DNA of 15,005 nucleotides from Gammaproteobacteria bacterium (lineage in GTDB: Bacteria; Pseudomonadota; Gammaproteobacteria; Burkholderiales; Burkholderiaceae_C): positions 1-15,005 of the forward strand of contig JASGCH010000012.1 in the NCBI GenBank assembly GCA_030054245.1. The letters run 5' to 3'. Below the pieces are notes generated by a model. It saw only the letters and a program-made list of their open reading frames with translations, was not told the DNA's origin and ran no database searches. Positions 1 to 7,008 of the stretch are shown here, piece after piece (position 1 is the first letter of the stretch; every line of letters starts with the position of its first letter). Made by a program: the position numbers and the translations under genes.

Positions 1-454
1 ACATAGGTGGCCAGGTCTTGGTTATCGGTGCGATTAAATTTCGCAATGCGGTTTGTAGCATCACCAATGCTTTATCTGGGGCTTCACGGATGACCAAAAC
101 CAATTGAAACTTTGCCGCGGCCAGATTCAGGTCACGGAATGCCTGTGGTAGCTCTGTCATCGCACAAGGATGTCTGCCGACGCAGACAGCAACACCAAGC
201 AAGAAGGCGTTTACCAGCTTGGTTCTAACCTCTTGCATATAAGCCGTATAGTCACGGGGACAACTCGATTTTGCCTCAACTATCCACACCGTTGGATTGG
301 GATCATCTTTTTGTTCTTTCAGCAACCAAAATTCCGCCATCTTCACGCCATTTTGCACCTGCTGGTAACACGCGCTCTTCTCGATGTAAAAGCACTGCCC
401 GGACGGATAAGGACCAAATACCATACCTGATTCTTCAATGGCTTCGGTAGTCAT
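1..454 (-). CDS. Putative PD-(D/E)xK-type nuclease, partner of the upstream ATPase (partial, C terminus beyond window)
   Basis: An open frame runs from ATG at 454-452 to the window edge without a stop, giving 151 residues of an incomplete protein. It starts one base after the ATPase stop codon (TGA-G-ATG), so the two are almost certainly co-transcribed and translationally coupled; only a weak GGGG lies about 10 nt upstream. The visible part has an early glutamate (E25), a strand with an acidic residue (MAEFWLL, E41) and, 19 residues later, a hydrophobic strand ending VWIVEAKSS (E60-A-K62). This D/E...E-x-K arrangement is the hallmark of the PD-(D/E)xK nuclease fold. A helix and a further strand (FQLVLVI, about 117-123) follow, as expected for that core. 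The nuclease role is inferred from this motif alone; I recognise no specific family. In context it would be the effector or DNA-cutting partner of the ATPase. Confidence 0.72.
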   Translation of the reverse strand, partial: MTTEAIEESGMVFGPYPSGQCFYIEKSACYQQVQNGVKMAEFWLLKEQKDDPNPTVWIVEAKSSCPRDYTAYMQEVRTKLVNAFLLGVAVCVGRHPCAMTELPQAFRDLNLAAAKFQLVLVIREAPDKALVMLQTALRNLIAPITKTWPPM

Positions 455-455
455 C

Positions 456-1463
456 TCAGGCCAACCCCACTTCCCGTTCGTAAAGACGAATCACCTCATC
501 CATGATGGAGTTGCTAGGCATACCCGTTTGTAGGTTATCACCTATCCACTTACCTTCAGTAGCTAACATCACAGGAATAGGCCAACCACGCTCTTGCGCG
601 ATCAGGAACAATTTTTGCATCACGAAATAAGAATGGCTGGCCATGAAGAACTGAAGTCCGCGTTCGGCCAGCATAGCAACGATGTCCAGCAGTTGCGAGA
701 TGGCAGTCGGGTGCAGATTTGCTTCTGGTTCATCAATCAACACCACTGAATTGGTATCCAGATAGCGGTTACCTAGTAATGTATCCAAAATAGCGATCTT
801 CTTAATACCTTCAGCCGTCACACCCATCGGAAACTTATGGCGGCCTTTGACAAACCACCAGCGACTCGAGGACTTGTCATATTCTATCACACCACCCAGA
901 ATGTCCGCCAGTTTCGTCCGTGACTGAGCGAACTCCTTGTAGTTCTTGCCTCGTTGGGGAGGAAGGTGCAAAGCTTTTGCCAAATCGAAGTAAGTGTCAT
1001 CAAACCCAAAGACCTGGTCATGCTCCCGCGATTTTAAAATGACTTGATACAATGAGAGCACTTCTTTGGCCGGCAAAAAAACCGAGTTGCTGGAACGAGG
1101 CTGGACATGATTCTCTAAGCTGGCAATATGCTTGGTAGTGTCTTTGCCGTAGCTGTAGGAAAAGTCTTGTCCGTCGATGGTCAGTGAGCTCGACAAAGGT
1201 GAGACACTCCCCTTACTCACCAAATCGCCAATTTTTTCAGCCTGATAGGTCCAATACAGCTTGTCAGCAAGAATGTCACCCGCCGAACGGGGGTTATTGC
1301 CGCGTTGGTAATCTTCCAGTACACGCAAACTACAGTAGATCGCCTTGAGCAAAAAGGTCTTGCCACTATCGTTGCCCCCAATCACCAAGTTGATCTTGCC
1401 AAGTTCAGACCAATCGATTTGGGAGAGTGGTCCAAAGTTTTCTAATTTGATTTGATTAATCAT
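456..1463 (-). CDS. AAA/ABC-type ATPase (OLD/RecF-like, AAA_21/AAA_15 type) of a two-gene putative defence unit
   Basis: This 335-residue protein has an ABC-class ATPase layout. The N-terminal strand (IKLENFGPL) leads into Walker A GGNDSGKT at 29-36. A degenerate signature (TAEGIKK, about 216-222) is followed by Walker B VVLIDEPEANLHP at about 240-252, with D244 and E245, and an H-loop MASHSYF with H277. The C terminus (PSNSIMDEVIRLYERE) resembles AAA_21-type proteins with no TOPRIM domain, so it is an ATPase without the nuclease half of OLD proteins. The missing nuclease function may be supplied by the small PD-(D/E)xK-like gene starting one base downstream. GAGG at 1473-1476 gives a ribosome binding site 9 nt before the ATG, inside the loop of an inverted repeat. 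Such ATPases often power nucleases or toxins in phage-defence pairs (Septu, PARIS and OLD-like systems are relatives in design). The defence role is inference. Confidence 0.85.
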   Translation of the reverse strand: MINQIKLENFGPLSQIDWSELGKINLVIGGNDSGKTFLLKAIYCSLRVLEDYQRGNNPRSAGDILADKLYWTYQAEKIGDLVSKGSVSPLSSSLTIDGQDFSYSYGKDTTKHIASLENHVQPRSSNSVFLPAKEVLSLYQVILKSREHDQVFGFDDTYFDLAKALHLPPQRGKNYKEFAQSRTKLADILGGVIEYDKSSSRWWFVKGRHKFPMGVTAEGIKKIAILDTLLGNRYLDTNSVVLIDEPEANLHPTAISQLLDIVAMLAERGLQFFMASHSYFVMQKLFLIAQERGWPIPVMLATEGKWIGDNLQTGMPSNSIMDEVIRLYEREVGLA

Positions 1464-1464
1464 G

Positions 1465-1484
1465 GCTTATTACCTCGAATAAGC
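1465..1484. promoter_or_regulatory. 7-bp perfect inverted repeat enclosing the ribosome binding site of the ATPase gene
   Basis: GCTTATT (1465-1471) and AATAAGC (1478-1484) are perfect inverted repeats separated by ACCTCG, which read on the minus strand is the GAGGT Shine-Dalgarno of the ATPase gene. The repeat ends one base from the start codon. It could be an operator or an mRNA hairpin that limits translation. Chance occurrence cannot be excluded for a 7-bp AT-rich arm. Confidence 0.4.
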
Positions 1485-1743
1485 AAGCCCGGTGGTACAG
1501 TAAAATTTTGGGGATGCAAAAATAACCCAGCTTTGACCCATCTTGGAAATAAACTTTGCCAAGGGGTTATGTCAAAATTTAGTACTTCATCATGAATGCG
1601 TAGAGATATCATGTTATTTCATTAAAATCAAGTGAATCCATAAAATTCTAACTTGCCCATAGCTCCAACCCGCAGGGTGATTAAGGTAACGCTCCCGAGT
1701 TGACAACGGTCTTTGAAAACTTCCCTCTAAACAAAAAAATCGC
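1485..1743. other. Intergenic region between the dehydrogenase and the ATPase unit
   Basis: About 260 bp of AT-rich sequence with stops in all frames and no convincing gene. It should hold the promoter of the ATPase-nuclease unit, but I could not pick a confident -35/-10 pair. An imperfect inverted pair lies at about 1530-1580 (TTTGACCC...GGGGTTATGTCAAA with nested TTGG...CCAA). A possible degenerate arm of the dispersed repeat is at the dehydrogenase end. No clear U-tract terminator for the dehydrogenase was found. Confidence 0.4.
1660..1714 (-). repeat. Possible degenerate single arm of the dispersed foldback repeat
   Basis: Read on the minus strand, the segment begins AAAGACCGTTG, close to the repeat terminus AAAGACTGTTG. 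It continues with GGGAGCGTTACC and GGAGCTAT, which roughly follow the left arm of the copy at 11211-11355 (CGCTCGCGGTTACACC, then GCGAGCTAT). No matching second arm was seen. Identity is low, so this is tentative. Confidence 0.28.
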
Positions 1744-2529
1744 TTATTGAGCCGTCCAGCCCCCATCAATAGACAGAATCGAACCCGTTATCGAGCAGGC
1801 AAGTTCCCCGGTCAAAAATAAAGCCATGTTGGCTATTTCCTCAATGCGAACAAATTTCTTCGTAGGTTGTGCCTTTAGCATCACCTCATGGATCACTTGT
1901 TCACGCGTTAAATTTCTGGCCTTCATGGTATCGGGGATTTGTTTTTCAACCAGAGGTGTCCACACATAAGCCGGAGCTATAGCATTGACCGTGATACCAA
2001 ATTCAGCAACTTCTAAGGCTACGGTCTTGGTAAGTCCGGCAATGGCATGTTTAGCCGCGACATACGCCGACTTATAAGGTGAGGCTGTCAATGCATGGGC
2101 CGATGCGATATTGATAATTCGACCAAATTTTTGTGCTTTCATATAGGGGATACAATGCCGAATAACATGGAAACTGGCACTTAAATTAATAGCCAAAATC
2201 TGATCCCATTTTTGTACTGGAAAGTCTTCTATCGGAGATACAAATTGAATGCCCGCATTATTCACCACCATATCAACACCACCAAATTGGGTTTGTATAT
2301 GGCCGAACATTTTGTCAATATCCTCTGGCACAGCCAAATCAGCGTCTTCATACATAACTGTCGCACCACTTAGAGACTCAAGGTATTGTCTTTGTTTCTC
2401 TATGTCCTCTCTATTTCCAAAGCCATTGATCACCAAATGGCACCCTTCTTTAGCAAAGCTTTCAGCTATGCCCGCTCCAATGCCACTCGTTGATCCCGTA
2501 ATCAAAGCAATTTTATCTTTTAATTTCAT
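1744..2529 (-). CDS. bdhA: 3-hydroxybutyrate dehydrogenase (short-chain dehydrogenase/reductase)
   Basis: A classical SDR of 261 residues when started at the ATG at 2529-2527. It should interconvert (R)-3-hydroxybutyrate and acetoacetate with NAD (EC 1.1.1.30) in the cytoplasm, a step in use of polyhydroxybutyrate. Visible signatures are the nucleotide-binding motif TGSTSGIG near the N terminus (ITGSTSGIGAGIAESF), the NNAG motif, catalytic Ser in INIASAHAL, and Y-x-x-x-K as YVAAK. The segment YVWTPLVEKQIPD and the ending SIDGGWTAQ are typical of bacterial 3-hydroxybutyrate dehydrogenases. The frame is open 75 bases further upstream to an ATG at 2604, but MKLKDKIALITG is the normal family N terminus and GGAG lies 7 nt before it. 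The upstream extension would run into the degenerate repeat copy. It stands alone, 243 bp from tatD, so it probably has its own promoter. Confidence 0.9.
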   Translation of the reverse strand: MKLKDKIALITGSTSGIGAGIAESFAKEGCHLVINGFGNREDIEKQRQYLESLSGATVMYEDADLAVPEDIDKMFGHIQTQFGGVDMVVNNAGIQFVSPIEDFPVQKWDQILAINLSASFHVIRHCIPYMKAQKFGRIINIASAHALTASPYKSAYVAAKHAIAGLTKTVALEVAEFGITVNAIAPAYVWTPLVEKQIPDTMKARNLTREQVIHEVMLKAQPTKKFVRIEEIANMALFLTGELACSITGSILSIDGGWTAQ

Positions 2530-2536
2530 ATCATAA

Positions 2537-2540
2537 CTCC
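2537..2540 (-). promoter_or_regulatory. Ribosome binding site that fixes the 3-hydroxybutyrate dehydrogenase start
   Basis: GGAG on the minus strand, 7 nt upstream of ATG 2529-2527. The alternative ATG at 2604 would add 25 residues unlike the family. This site and the homology both support the downstream start. Confidence 0.8.
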
Positions 2541-2599
2541 TATCAATTAAATATCGATCGTGGTAACTACTCATAATCCCCTTAACTTTGAAAGTTCTA

Positions 2600-2728
2600 C
2601 CCAATCACTCGGCTAGCTTACATGCAACCAACGGAATTTACCAAATGCTCATTCCCAGTGAGCCACATAACACAGTCTTCTGTCTTATGACAGCGTCATC
2701 GGTGGTAACCCCGACGGTGCAATAGTCT
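2600..2728. repeat. Degenerate copy of the dispersed foldback repeat (copy 4)
   Basis: The right half is recognisable. CATAACACAGTC (2666-2677) matches CATAACGCAGTC of the 7009-7201 copy, and TTATGACAGCG then CGACGGTGCAATAGTCTTC match the conserved right terminus (GATGGTGCAACAGTCT type). To the left, CTCGGCTAGCTTAC and CAACGGAATTTAC resemble CTCGGTGAGCTACC and CAGCGGAATTTAC of that copy. The outermost left terminus is not clear, so the left boundary is approximate. It lies between tatD and the dehydrogenase gene, both on the minus strand, and may act as or replace a terminator. Confidence 0.5.
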
Positions 2729-2772
2729 TCTTCTAGTAGCAATTTCCTCAGCTAACCTGGCCTAGCTCTTCT

Positions 2773-3570
2773 CTACCAACGCAGTACCCGCGCCACATTT
2801 TGGTTGGTGTAAGCAACCAACTCACCTCCAGATTGTTTGCGCAATTGTGCCACACAACCAGCAATTCGCACCAACTCCAAAGGTGTATTCCTCATTTGCC
2901 GAAGGTCCATTCTACTTTCTTTGGGTATGTACACCCATTGAGGTGGGATATCCGGAGCATCCGTCTCCAAAACCATCCCCTCATCCGGTAGTTCCCCCAG
3001 TAACCGGCGTAAATGATGTGCCCTATCGTAAGTTACCGCCCCACCGAATCCCAAACAAAAATTTAACTTCAATAACTGGAGTGCCTGCTCCAAACTGCCG
3101 TTAAAAGCGTGTGCAATGCCCCCCGATAACTTTACTTGACGCAATGCTTGAATAATGACATCCAGTGATTGCCTGACATGCACAATGACTGGCAAGGAAA
3201 ATTTTTTAGCCAATTGTAATTGACTGACAAATAAGTCCAGCTGGAGTTTGGCGTTAGAACTTTGAAAATATCGATCCAACCCAATTTCTCCAACCCCAAC
3301 CAATAAGGGGTCGTCTAGATTTTTTTGTATTTCTTTCTCTAAATCTCTCAGCGTGTGAGACACATCCGCAGGAATATAGAGTGGATGTATGCCTAAAGTA
3401 TAGCGGTCACCAAACTGGTGAGCTATCCTGCGAGAAGTCACCCAAGATGCCTGATGGACCGCTGGAATGACGCAATGAGATACCCCATGTTCACGAGCTT
3501 GGGCACGCACTGTAGGCAAATCGTAGCTAAACTCCGGCGCATCCAAATGACAATGCGAATCAATCCACAT
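2773..3570 (-). CDS. TatD-family metal-dependent hydrolase/deoxyribonuclease
   Basis: A 265-residue protein, the usual length for the TatD/YcfH family of TIM-barrel metal-dependent hydrolases, which includes DNases with 3'-5' exonuclease activity. All expected metal ligands are visible: H6 and H8 in DSHCHLD, E95 in VGEIGLD, H131 in IVHVR, H154 in IAHAF and D204 in LETDAPD. The N terminus MWIDSHCHLD is the standard one. Its ATG lies 3 nt after the lolD stop with AAAGG 6 nt before it, so it is the last gene of the lolC/E-lolD-tatD operon. Placement of a TatD-family gene next to the Lol genes is a recurring proteobacterial arrangement. The exact substrate cannot be told from sequence, so no gene symbol is given. 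Confidence 0.92.
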   Translation of the reverse strand: MWIDSHCHLDAPEFSYDLPTVRAQAREHGVSHCVIPAVHQASWVTSRRIAHQFGDRYTLGIHPLYIPADVSHTLRDLEKEIQKNLDDPLLVGVGEIGLDRYFQSSNAKLQLDLFVSQLQLAKKFSLPVIVHVRQSLDVIIQALRQVKLSGGIAHAFNGSLEQALQLLKLNFCLGFGGAVTYDRAHHLRRLLGELPDEGMVLETDAPDIPPQWVYIPKESRMDLRQMRNTPLELVRIAGCVAQLRKQSGGELVAYTNQNVARVLRW

Positions 3571-3573
3571 ACT

Positions 3574-4257
3574 TTACCTTTCGAGTTCAAATTTTCCTTT
3601 CATCAATCGGTATTGGTGCTCACAGCGGTACGCCAAAGATAAATCATGCGTGACCACCACTAAGGCTATATTCTTTTCTAAGACCTTTTGTAAAAGTAAA
3701 TGGAAGACTATTTTGGCATTTTCTGAATCCAAGTTGCCCGTTGGTTCATCAGCCAGAATACATTTTGGTTCAGTTACTAAGGCACGAGCCAAAGCTACCC
3801 TCTGCCTTTCTCCTCCTGATAATTGTGATGGATAATGGAACCGTCTTTGACTTAATCCAACTTCGGCCAATATTTCAGTGGCTTTTTCATGCGCCTCCTT
3901 GACGGGTAAGCGCCTAATCCACAAAGGTAAGGCCACATTCTCTAGCGCGGAAAGATCGGTCATTAAATGATGGAATTGATAGACAAAACCTATGGTTTGA
4001 TTCCTCCGCACCCCCATGGTTTGGCTACTCCATTGCCAAATATCCTCACCTTGCCATAAAATTTTGCCTGAATTGGGTTTATCTAACCCTGCCAGAAGAT
4101 GCAAAAAAGTACTTTTACCCGAACCTGAGGCACCCACTATGGACATGGTTTGTCCTGAAGTAATTTTTAAATCAACCTCATCGAGGATCGTCAATACCTC
4201 TTCTCCTGATTGAAACTGACGGGACAGTTTCACTGTTTCCAAAGCGGACTTATTCAT
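3574..4257 (-). CDS. lolD: Lipoprotein-releasing ABC transporter ATP-binding protein LolD
   Basis: A 227-residue ABC ATPase with every motif intact: Walker A GASGSGKS (42-49), Q-loop Q94 in FVYQFHHL, signature LSGGE (146-150), Walker B CILADEPTGNLD with E171, and H-loop H204. The length, the FHHLM stretch after the Q-loop and the early LSRQFQSGEEVLTIL are typical of LolD. LolD works at the cytoplasmic face of the inner membrane. With the LolC/E permease it extracts lipoproteins and hands them to LolA for transfer to the outer membrane. Its ATG lies inside the end of the permease gene (8-nt overlap), implying translational coupling and fixed stoichiometry. No independent Shine-Dalgarno of note is present. 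Confidence 0.95.
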   Translation of the reverse strand: MNKSALETVKLSRQFQSGEEVLTILDEVDLKITSGQTMSIVGASGSGKSTFLHLLAGLDKPNSGKILWQGEDIWQWSSQTMGVRRNQTIGFVYQFHHLMTDLSALENVALPLWIRRLPVKEAHEKATEILAEVGLSQRRFHYPSQLSGGERQRVALARALVTEPKCILADEPTGNLDSENAKIVFHLLLQKVLEKNIALVVVTHDLSLAYRCEHQYRLMKGKFELER

Positions 4258-5521
4258 GGCGCAAAATATCTACCGGATTTAACCTACTCGCTTGCCAACT
4301 TGGGTATAAGGTAGCTATTAAAGAAAGTAGCCAAGTTATTAAAATGATCGGCATGAAGTCTGACCACAAAGGTTGGCTTGGAATAAATGTTATCAAATAC
4401 ACCGTTTCTGGCAAAAAATGGAACGAAAACAAATTCTCCAAAAACTTTAATATATCCGGTAAATGGTAAGCCACTAATAATCCAGTCGTAGCACCCAGAA
4501 GCGATCCTAAAAATCCCAAAATACACCCTTGCAACATAAAGATAAACATAATGCTACGAGGGCTCGCGCCTAAAGTACGCATCACCGCTATGACCGATTT
4601 TTTGTCCGTAACTGTCATGACTAAAATACTCACTAAGTTAAAGGCCGCCACGGCCACAATGAGCGTTAAGATGATAAACATCATTCTTTTTTCAATTACC
4701 ACGGCTTCAAACCAATGGCGGTTTTGCGTCGTCCAATCTCTGATTAGAAAACCCTCTCCCAAAGCATGCTCTATTTTTCGTCCAATTTGTGGTGTTTTCA
4801 GATAGTCATCGATCTTTACCCTATAACCAGAAACCGCTGTGGTGCGAAACACCTTAAGCGCATCTTCATAATGCAACAATAACAAATTATTATTAAAGTC
4901 AAAATGCCCTGTATCAAAGAAGTCATAAACTCGGACATTTTTAAACCGTGGCAATATTCCCACCGGAGTACTATTGCCACTAGGCACGACCAAAGAAAAA
5001 CTATCTCCCTTAGTCAACTCCCATTTCTTGGCAATTTCTAAACCCACCAGCACAGAAAACTCCCCGGGCTTCCAGTTTTCGCGTTGAATAATGGGCAAGC
5101 CATTTAATAAATCCGACACTTGTATTTCATATTCTGGGATGATGCCGCGCACCAAAATCCCTTTGACCTCGTCTCCGCGCACCAGCAAAGCCTGGCCACT
5201 TACAAAAGGTGCCACGCCTTTTACCCCTTCAATAGCCATTATTTTTTGCATCACAGAACGCGCATCCACCGCGTCGGAGGTAGGATACACTTCTATGTGT
5301 GAAACAACCGCCAACATTTTATTTCTAACCTCTTGTTGAAAGCCATTCATAACACTAAGCACCACAATTAACGCCATAACCCCTAGTGCTATGCCTATTA
5401 AAGAAAACCAAGAAATAAAAGATATAAAATGATTTTTCTGATGAAACTTGCTACTACGCACGAACCGCCAAGCAAGCATCCATTCATAATAAAACACTTG
5501 GCTTTTGGACTTTTTTATCAT
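4250..5521 (-). CDS. lolC: Lipoprotein-releasing system permease LolC/LolE
   Basis: A 423-residue inner-membrane permease of the MacB/FtsX-like class. The first transmembrane segment (about 34-60, FISWFSLIGIALGVMALIVVLSVMNGF) is highly characteristic of LolC/LolE. It is followed by a large periplasmic domain (about 60-275) and three C-terminal membrane segments (about 275-300, 325-355 and 375-412). The ending ASRLNPVDILRHE is also typical. It pairs with LolD to detach outer-membrane lipoproteins from the inner membrane. Only one permease gene is present here. Either the partner subunit is elsewhere or the protein works as a homodimer (LolF-like), and I cannot separate LolC from LolE by eye. 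A GAGG about 11 nt upstream is a weak ribosome site. It is the first gene of the operon and divergent from the mutase-like gene, with a repeat copy between them. Confidence 0.92.
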   Translation of the reverse strand: MIKKSKSQVFYYEWMLAWRFVRSSKFHQKNHFISFISWFSLIGIALGVMALIVVLSVMNGFQQEVRNKMLAVVSHIEVYPTSDAVDARSVMQKIMAIEGVKGVAPFVSGQALLVRGDEVKGILVRGIIPEYEIQVSDLLNGLPIIQRENWKPGEFSVLVGLEIAKKWELTKGDSFSLVVPSGNSTPVGILPRFKNVRVYDFFDTGHFDFNNNLLLLHYEDALKVFRTTAVSGYRVKIDDYLKTPQIGRKIEHALGEGFLIRDWTTQNRHWFEAVVIEKRMMFIILTLIVAVAAFNLVSILVMTVTDKKSVIAVMRTLGASPRSIMFIFMLQGCILGFLGSLLGATTGLLVAYHLPDILKFLENLFSFHFLPETVYLITFIPSQPLWSDFMPIILITWLLSLIATLYPSWQASRLNPVDILRHE

Positions 5522-5721
5522 AAGACTTTAAGACCTCACACAATAAACCTACGCTTGAGAAATCACGCCCGGTAGCAAAGCATTCCCCTTAAAAAATCAA
5601 AGGCATTACTGGTCCTAATCCGCCAAAGCATTACTGCCCACTCGCATTATTAAACAATCTCCATTATAATTGAAAAGCCACCAACCTACCCCTTTCGGTC
5701 CGTAGCCTAGCTCAATCTGGG
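5522..5721. other. Intergenic stretch upstream of lolC/E without a recognised gene
   Basis: About 200 bp that should contain the lolC/E operon promoter reading leftward. I found no confident promoter, no RNA gene and no family-recognisable protein. Two short direct repeats (CAAAGGCATTACTG at 5598-5611 and CAAAGCATTACTG at 5624-5636) are present. A minus-strand frame enters from the adjacent repeat copy and ends at 5615, and looks like chance. Confidence 0.4.
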
Positions 5722-5957
5722 AGACTGTTGCACCATTGGCTGGTGCCGCTCGGTGAGCTGTCATAATTACAAGGCTTCCGCGTACGCCCCCAGCTTCATT
5801 TCCGAAGCTGATCATGGTGGGCGCTCCCAGTCTCGCATATTGAGTATATGCGGGACTGGGAGCGAAAGCCCAATGGATAGCGCAACGAACTGAGGCACAT
5901 ACATAACGCAGTAATTTGGCAGTATAACCGCGGCGCCAGCCGATGGTGCAACAGTCT
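5722..5957. repeat. Dispersed foldback (MITE/BIME-like) repeat, copy 1, 236 bp with a nested hairpin
   Basis: The left end reads AGACTGTTGCACCATTGGC and the right end, reversed, AGACTGTTGCACCATCGGC, so the element has near-perfect terminal inverted repeats that stay recognisable for about 50 nt. Each terminus contains its own small hairpin (GCACCA...TGGTGC on the left, GCGCCA...TGGTGC on the right), followed by GCTC-GGT-GAGC. An internal stem CAGCTTC-ATTTCC-GAAGCTG lies at about 5790-5809. The middle carries an insertion of nearly 50 bp, absent from copy 2, that is itself a 19-bp hairpin. The copy sits between divergent lolC/E and the mutase-like gene. No open frame in it looks like a protein. 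Confidence 0.88.
5822..5864. repeat. 19-bp stem-loop nested in repeat copy 1
   Basis: CGCTCCCAGTCTCGCATAT (5822-5840) pairs with 5846-5864 (ATATGCG...CTGGGAGCG) around the 5-nt loop TGAGT. The only non-Watson-Crick pair is T5833 with G5853, a wobble if transcribed. The stem is not followed by a T-run, so it is not a standard intrinsic terminator. The core CGCATATTGAGT also occurs, reversed, in the copy at 11211-11355. Confidence 0.85.
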
Positions 5958-6058
5958 TTATCCAGAGGTGACCCGTAAACGCAGTCTTATAGCGGTGTAA
6001 TCCACAATAAAACCGAATGGGCAAAGTCTTCAAGGTACCATGGTCTTTTTATGTCAAT

Positions 6059-7006
6059 ATGCCTACCCTCATTATCGCCAACTCCCTGCTCGAATACCCT
6101 AAACCTGACTTGCACCGTTGGCATTTTGAGGAAGTTTATCCTGAAATTGACCGCTGGCTAGGTCGCTCCCGGTGCATCCGCCAATGGGCTTATCCAACCG
6201 TTTCCTACCATGCTCCGTTTGAACGAATTTGGGCGCGTTATTTGGGCTGGGATTACCCAGAGGGTCTTTTTCCTTTTGCTCATCTTGCCAGCTTATCACT
6301 CCATGACCAAAGCCATACCGGGTGGGCTTTTTTACATTTATGCCATTGGCAAGTGGTACAAGGAGATATTGTTTGTCATCCAGTAACATCTCCAGATGAG
6401 CTGGTATGCAAAGCTTTGTTTTTAAATGCCAAACCTTACTTTGAAGAAGACGGTTTACAATTGGTCTATTATAAACCCTTGACTTGGCTGGTGCAGTCCC
6501 CTGAGTTAGCGGATTTACCCACGACTTCTTTTAGCCATGTACTCGGGCAATCTATCCTATCTAAGATTTTATCAATCTCTGCCCTTCCTGAATCTCAACA
6601 CCCCATAGTAAAAAAAATATTACGCTTGCAAAGTGAAATGCAACTATTGTTTGGTTCCCATGCTATGAATGCCCATACCGTGACCCCAATCAATTCGTTT
6701 TGGATGAGTGGTACTGGCGTATTAAAAAGTCGCTCTCCAGAAGTAACAATGCAAGCACCTGACCTGATGCTCTTGGACTTTTACACTGAAGACCAAAAAA
6801 AATGGTCAGAACAATGGATACAACTGGAATCCATCTTGGCGGCTTCAAGTATGGAAACAGACATTTGGTTTTGTGGACAGCACTATGCTTGTCAGTGGGC
6901 ACCTAGTCAGTTTTGGCGCAAATTTATAAAGTGGCCGAGAAAGCGGGTACCCTCGATCTTGTTACCCTCTTATTCATTAAGACCATTACCCCACGAGCTA
7001 TCATAA
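6059..7006 (+). CDS. Conserved phosphoglycerate-mutase-like protein of the recJ neighbourhood, function unknown
   Basis: With the ATG at 6059 the product is 315 residues. The frame is open to an ATG at 6017, but MPTLIIANSLL fits the family N terminus better, and neither start has a clear ribosome binding site. Recognisable family stretches are GWAFLHLCHWQV (CHWQ at 95-98) and PINSFWMSGTG (about 210-220), which correspond to the CHWQV and INSLWFWG motifs of proteins often labelled cofactor-independent phosphoglycerate mutase-like or regulatory protein in Betaproteobacteria. I see none of the metal-binding catalytic motifs of true phosphoglycerate mutases, so that activity is doubtful. The gene precedes recJ in the same direction, as its relatives often do. 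No signal peptide or membrane segment is evident. Family assignment is from memory and moderately sure; the function is unknown. Confidence 0.75.
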   Translation: MPTLIIANSLLEYPKPDLHRWHFEEVYPEIDRWLGRSRCIRQWAYPTVSYHAPFERIWARYLGWDYPEGLFPFAHLASLSLHDQSHTGWAFLHLCHWQVVQGDIVCHPVTSPDELVCKALFLNAKPYFEEDGLQLVYYKPLTWLVQSPELADLPTTSFSHVLGQSILSKILSISALPESQHPIVKKILRLQSEMQLLFGSHAMNAHTVTPINSFWMSGTGVLKSRSPEVTMQAPDLMLLDFYTEDQKKWSEQWIQLESILAASSMETDIWFCGQHYACQWAPSQFWRKFIKWPRKRVPSILLPSYSLRPLPHELS

Positions 7007-7008
7007 CA

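Noticed and set aside
170..430. 86-residue plus-strand open frame
   Set aside because: It lies antisense to the nuclease-like gene, whose frame is continuous, coupled to the ATPase gene and carries a motif. The plus-strand product resembles nothing.
2530..2604. 25-residue N-terminal extension of the dehydrogenase
   Set aside because: Not family-like, runs into the degenerate repeat, and a good ribosome site plus the typical N terminus support the ATG at 2529.
5598..5636. Two CAAAG(G)CATTACTG direct repeats considered as a regulatory iteron or CRISPR-like start
   Set aside because: Only two short units with unequal length and a 12-nt spacer, and nothing similar beside them.
5822..5864. Hairpin considered as an intrinsic terminator
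   Set aside because: The stem is strong but no T-run follows on either strand, and it lies between divergent genes where no terminator is expected.
5615..6033. Two minus-strand open frames (66 and 73 residues) around repeat copy 1
   Set aside because: They are mostly translations of repeat arms (for example AHRAAPANGATV), and the interior folding and unequal copy lengths argue against coding.
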